Positions 5,788 through 6,120 of a stretch of 6,120 bases of DNA are shown in pieces. The DNA is from Alphaproteobacteria bacterium (GTDB lineage: Bacteria > Pseudomonadota > Alphaproteobacteria > SP197), in contig JAJEBJ010000419.1 in NCBI GenBank assembly GCA_022822575.1, positions 1 to 6,120 on the forward strand, written 5' to 3'. Position 1 is the first letter of the stretch; every line of letters starts with the position of its first letter. A program made the translations under genes and the position numbers. The notes below the pieces were generated by a model. That model was not told the DNA's origin. It searched no databases and saw nothing but the letters and a program-made list of their open reading frames with translations.

Positions 5788-5973
5788 GTTCATCGGCAAA
5801 GTGGATTGACTGCGCCGCGTGCCAACCACTGGGCGATCGCACGAGGGACATTCAGCCATGCACAACTCCGCCACCGGTGGTGCAGTTCTGTTCGACGATC
5901 AACGAGGACCCGGCTCGTACCGGAATGCATGTGATCGCGTTGTTGCGCTCCAGCCGAACACAGGAACAAGGTT

Positions 5974-6120
5974 TCAGGGAGGAGCGACCATCGTCGACAG
6001 TGTCGGGCCAATCTCGCGGTGGAGGACGAGGTCGGCATTCGGGTCGTGGTCGGTGGCCTCGCGATTGAGAATGACGAGTACCGCACCGTTCTGCTTGGCC
6101 AGGAGCGGGAAGGAGGCCGC
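5974..6120 (-). CDS. SIR2-family NAD-dependent protein deacetylase (sirtuin), C-terminal fragment
   Basis: The last 48 codons and stop (TGA 5976-5974) of a gene that enters from the right edge. The pattern AASFPLLAKQNGAVLVILN, then a Thr-x-x-Asp (TDHD) and ADLVL, followed by a short helix, matches the C-terminal Rossmann strand of bacterial sirtuins. There a P-A-A-x-x-P-xx-AK-xx-GA-x-LV-x-IN sequence contacts NAD and ADLVI precedes the end. Sirtuins remove acyl groups from lysine using NAD. The catalytic histidine and zinc site would be outside the window, so activity and subclass cannot be judged. The 230-base gap to the agmatine deiminase gene suggests separate transcription. Confidence 0.85.
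   Translation of the reverse strand, partial: AASFPLLAKQNGAVLVILNREATDHDPNADLVLHREIGPTLSTMVAPP

Noticed and set aside
5871..5880. 10-bp palindrome CCACCGGTGG between sirtuin and agmatine deiminase genes
   Set aside because: Short, without a T-run or loop, and expected by chance in GC-rich DNA; not called as a terminator.
5790..6086. A 98-codon minus-strand frame
   Set aside because: It overlaps the sirtuin C-terminus in another frame and is arginine- and serine-rich without motifs.

Overview
The window is about 6.1 kb of mostly GC-rich bacterial DNA that carries metabolic genes. The best-supported content is a glycine cleavage operon read on the minus strand. Its order is tandem glycine riboswitch, gcvT, gcvH, gcvPA, then the first codons of gcvPB running off the left edge. 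The P protein is split into two subunits, the genes are tightly packed, and the DNA is GC-rich. Together these suggest an alphaproteobacterium, but this is an inference with modest confidence; split P proteins also occur in Firmicutes, Thermotoga and archaea.

Layout from right to left on the minus strand: the C-terminal end of a SIR2-family NAD-dependent deacetylase (5974-6120, partial), a 230-base gap with an inverted repeat, and an agmatine deiminase gene (4706-5743). A less GC-rich stretch from about 3181 to 4705 follows. It holds one credible plus-strand gene for a small three-helix membrane protein resembling DUF4190 (3635-4000) with its own promoter-like sequence, one doubtful minus-strand ORF (4097-4360), and sequence in which no gene can be named. 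The gcv promoter (3152-3180) then drives transcription leftward through a two-aptamer riboswitch (2954-3145) into gcvT-gcvH-gcvPA-gcvPB.

The gcv genes work together. T (aminomethyltransferase), H (lipoyl carrier) and the P1/P2 glycine decarboxylase subunits degrade glycine to CO2, ammonia and methylene-tetrahydrofolate, and the leader RNA senses glycine to control them. H, P1 and P2 are joined by one- and four-base stop/start overlaps, each with a Shine-Dalgarno sequence eight bases from its start codon, so they look translationally coupled. Agmatine deiminase belongs to the agmatine-to-putrescine route; its usual partner, N-carbamoylputrescine amidase, is not in the window.

I found no clear undescribed system. 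The points most worth checking are: a glycine in place of the histidine that normally precedes the catalytic cysteine of agmatine deiminase; the hairpin that abuts the gcvT ATG and shares bases with aptamer 2; a perfect 16-bp palindrome in the intergenic region; and coding-like but unassigned frames in the 3276-3638 and 4097-4496 stretches.
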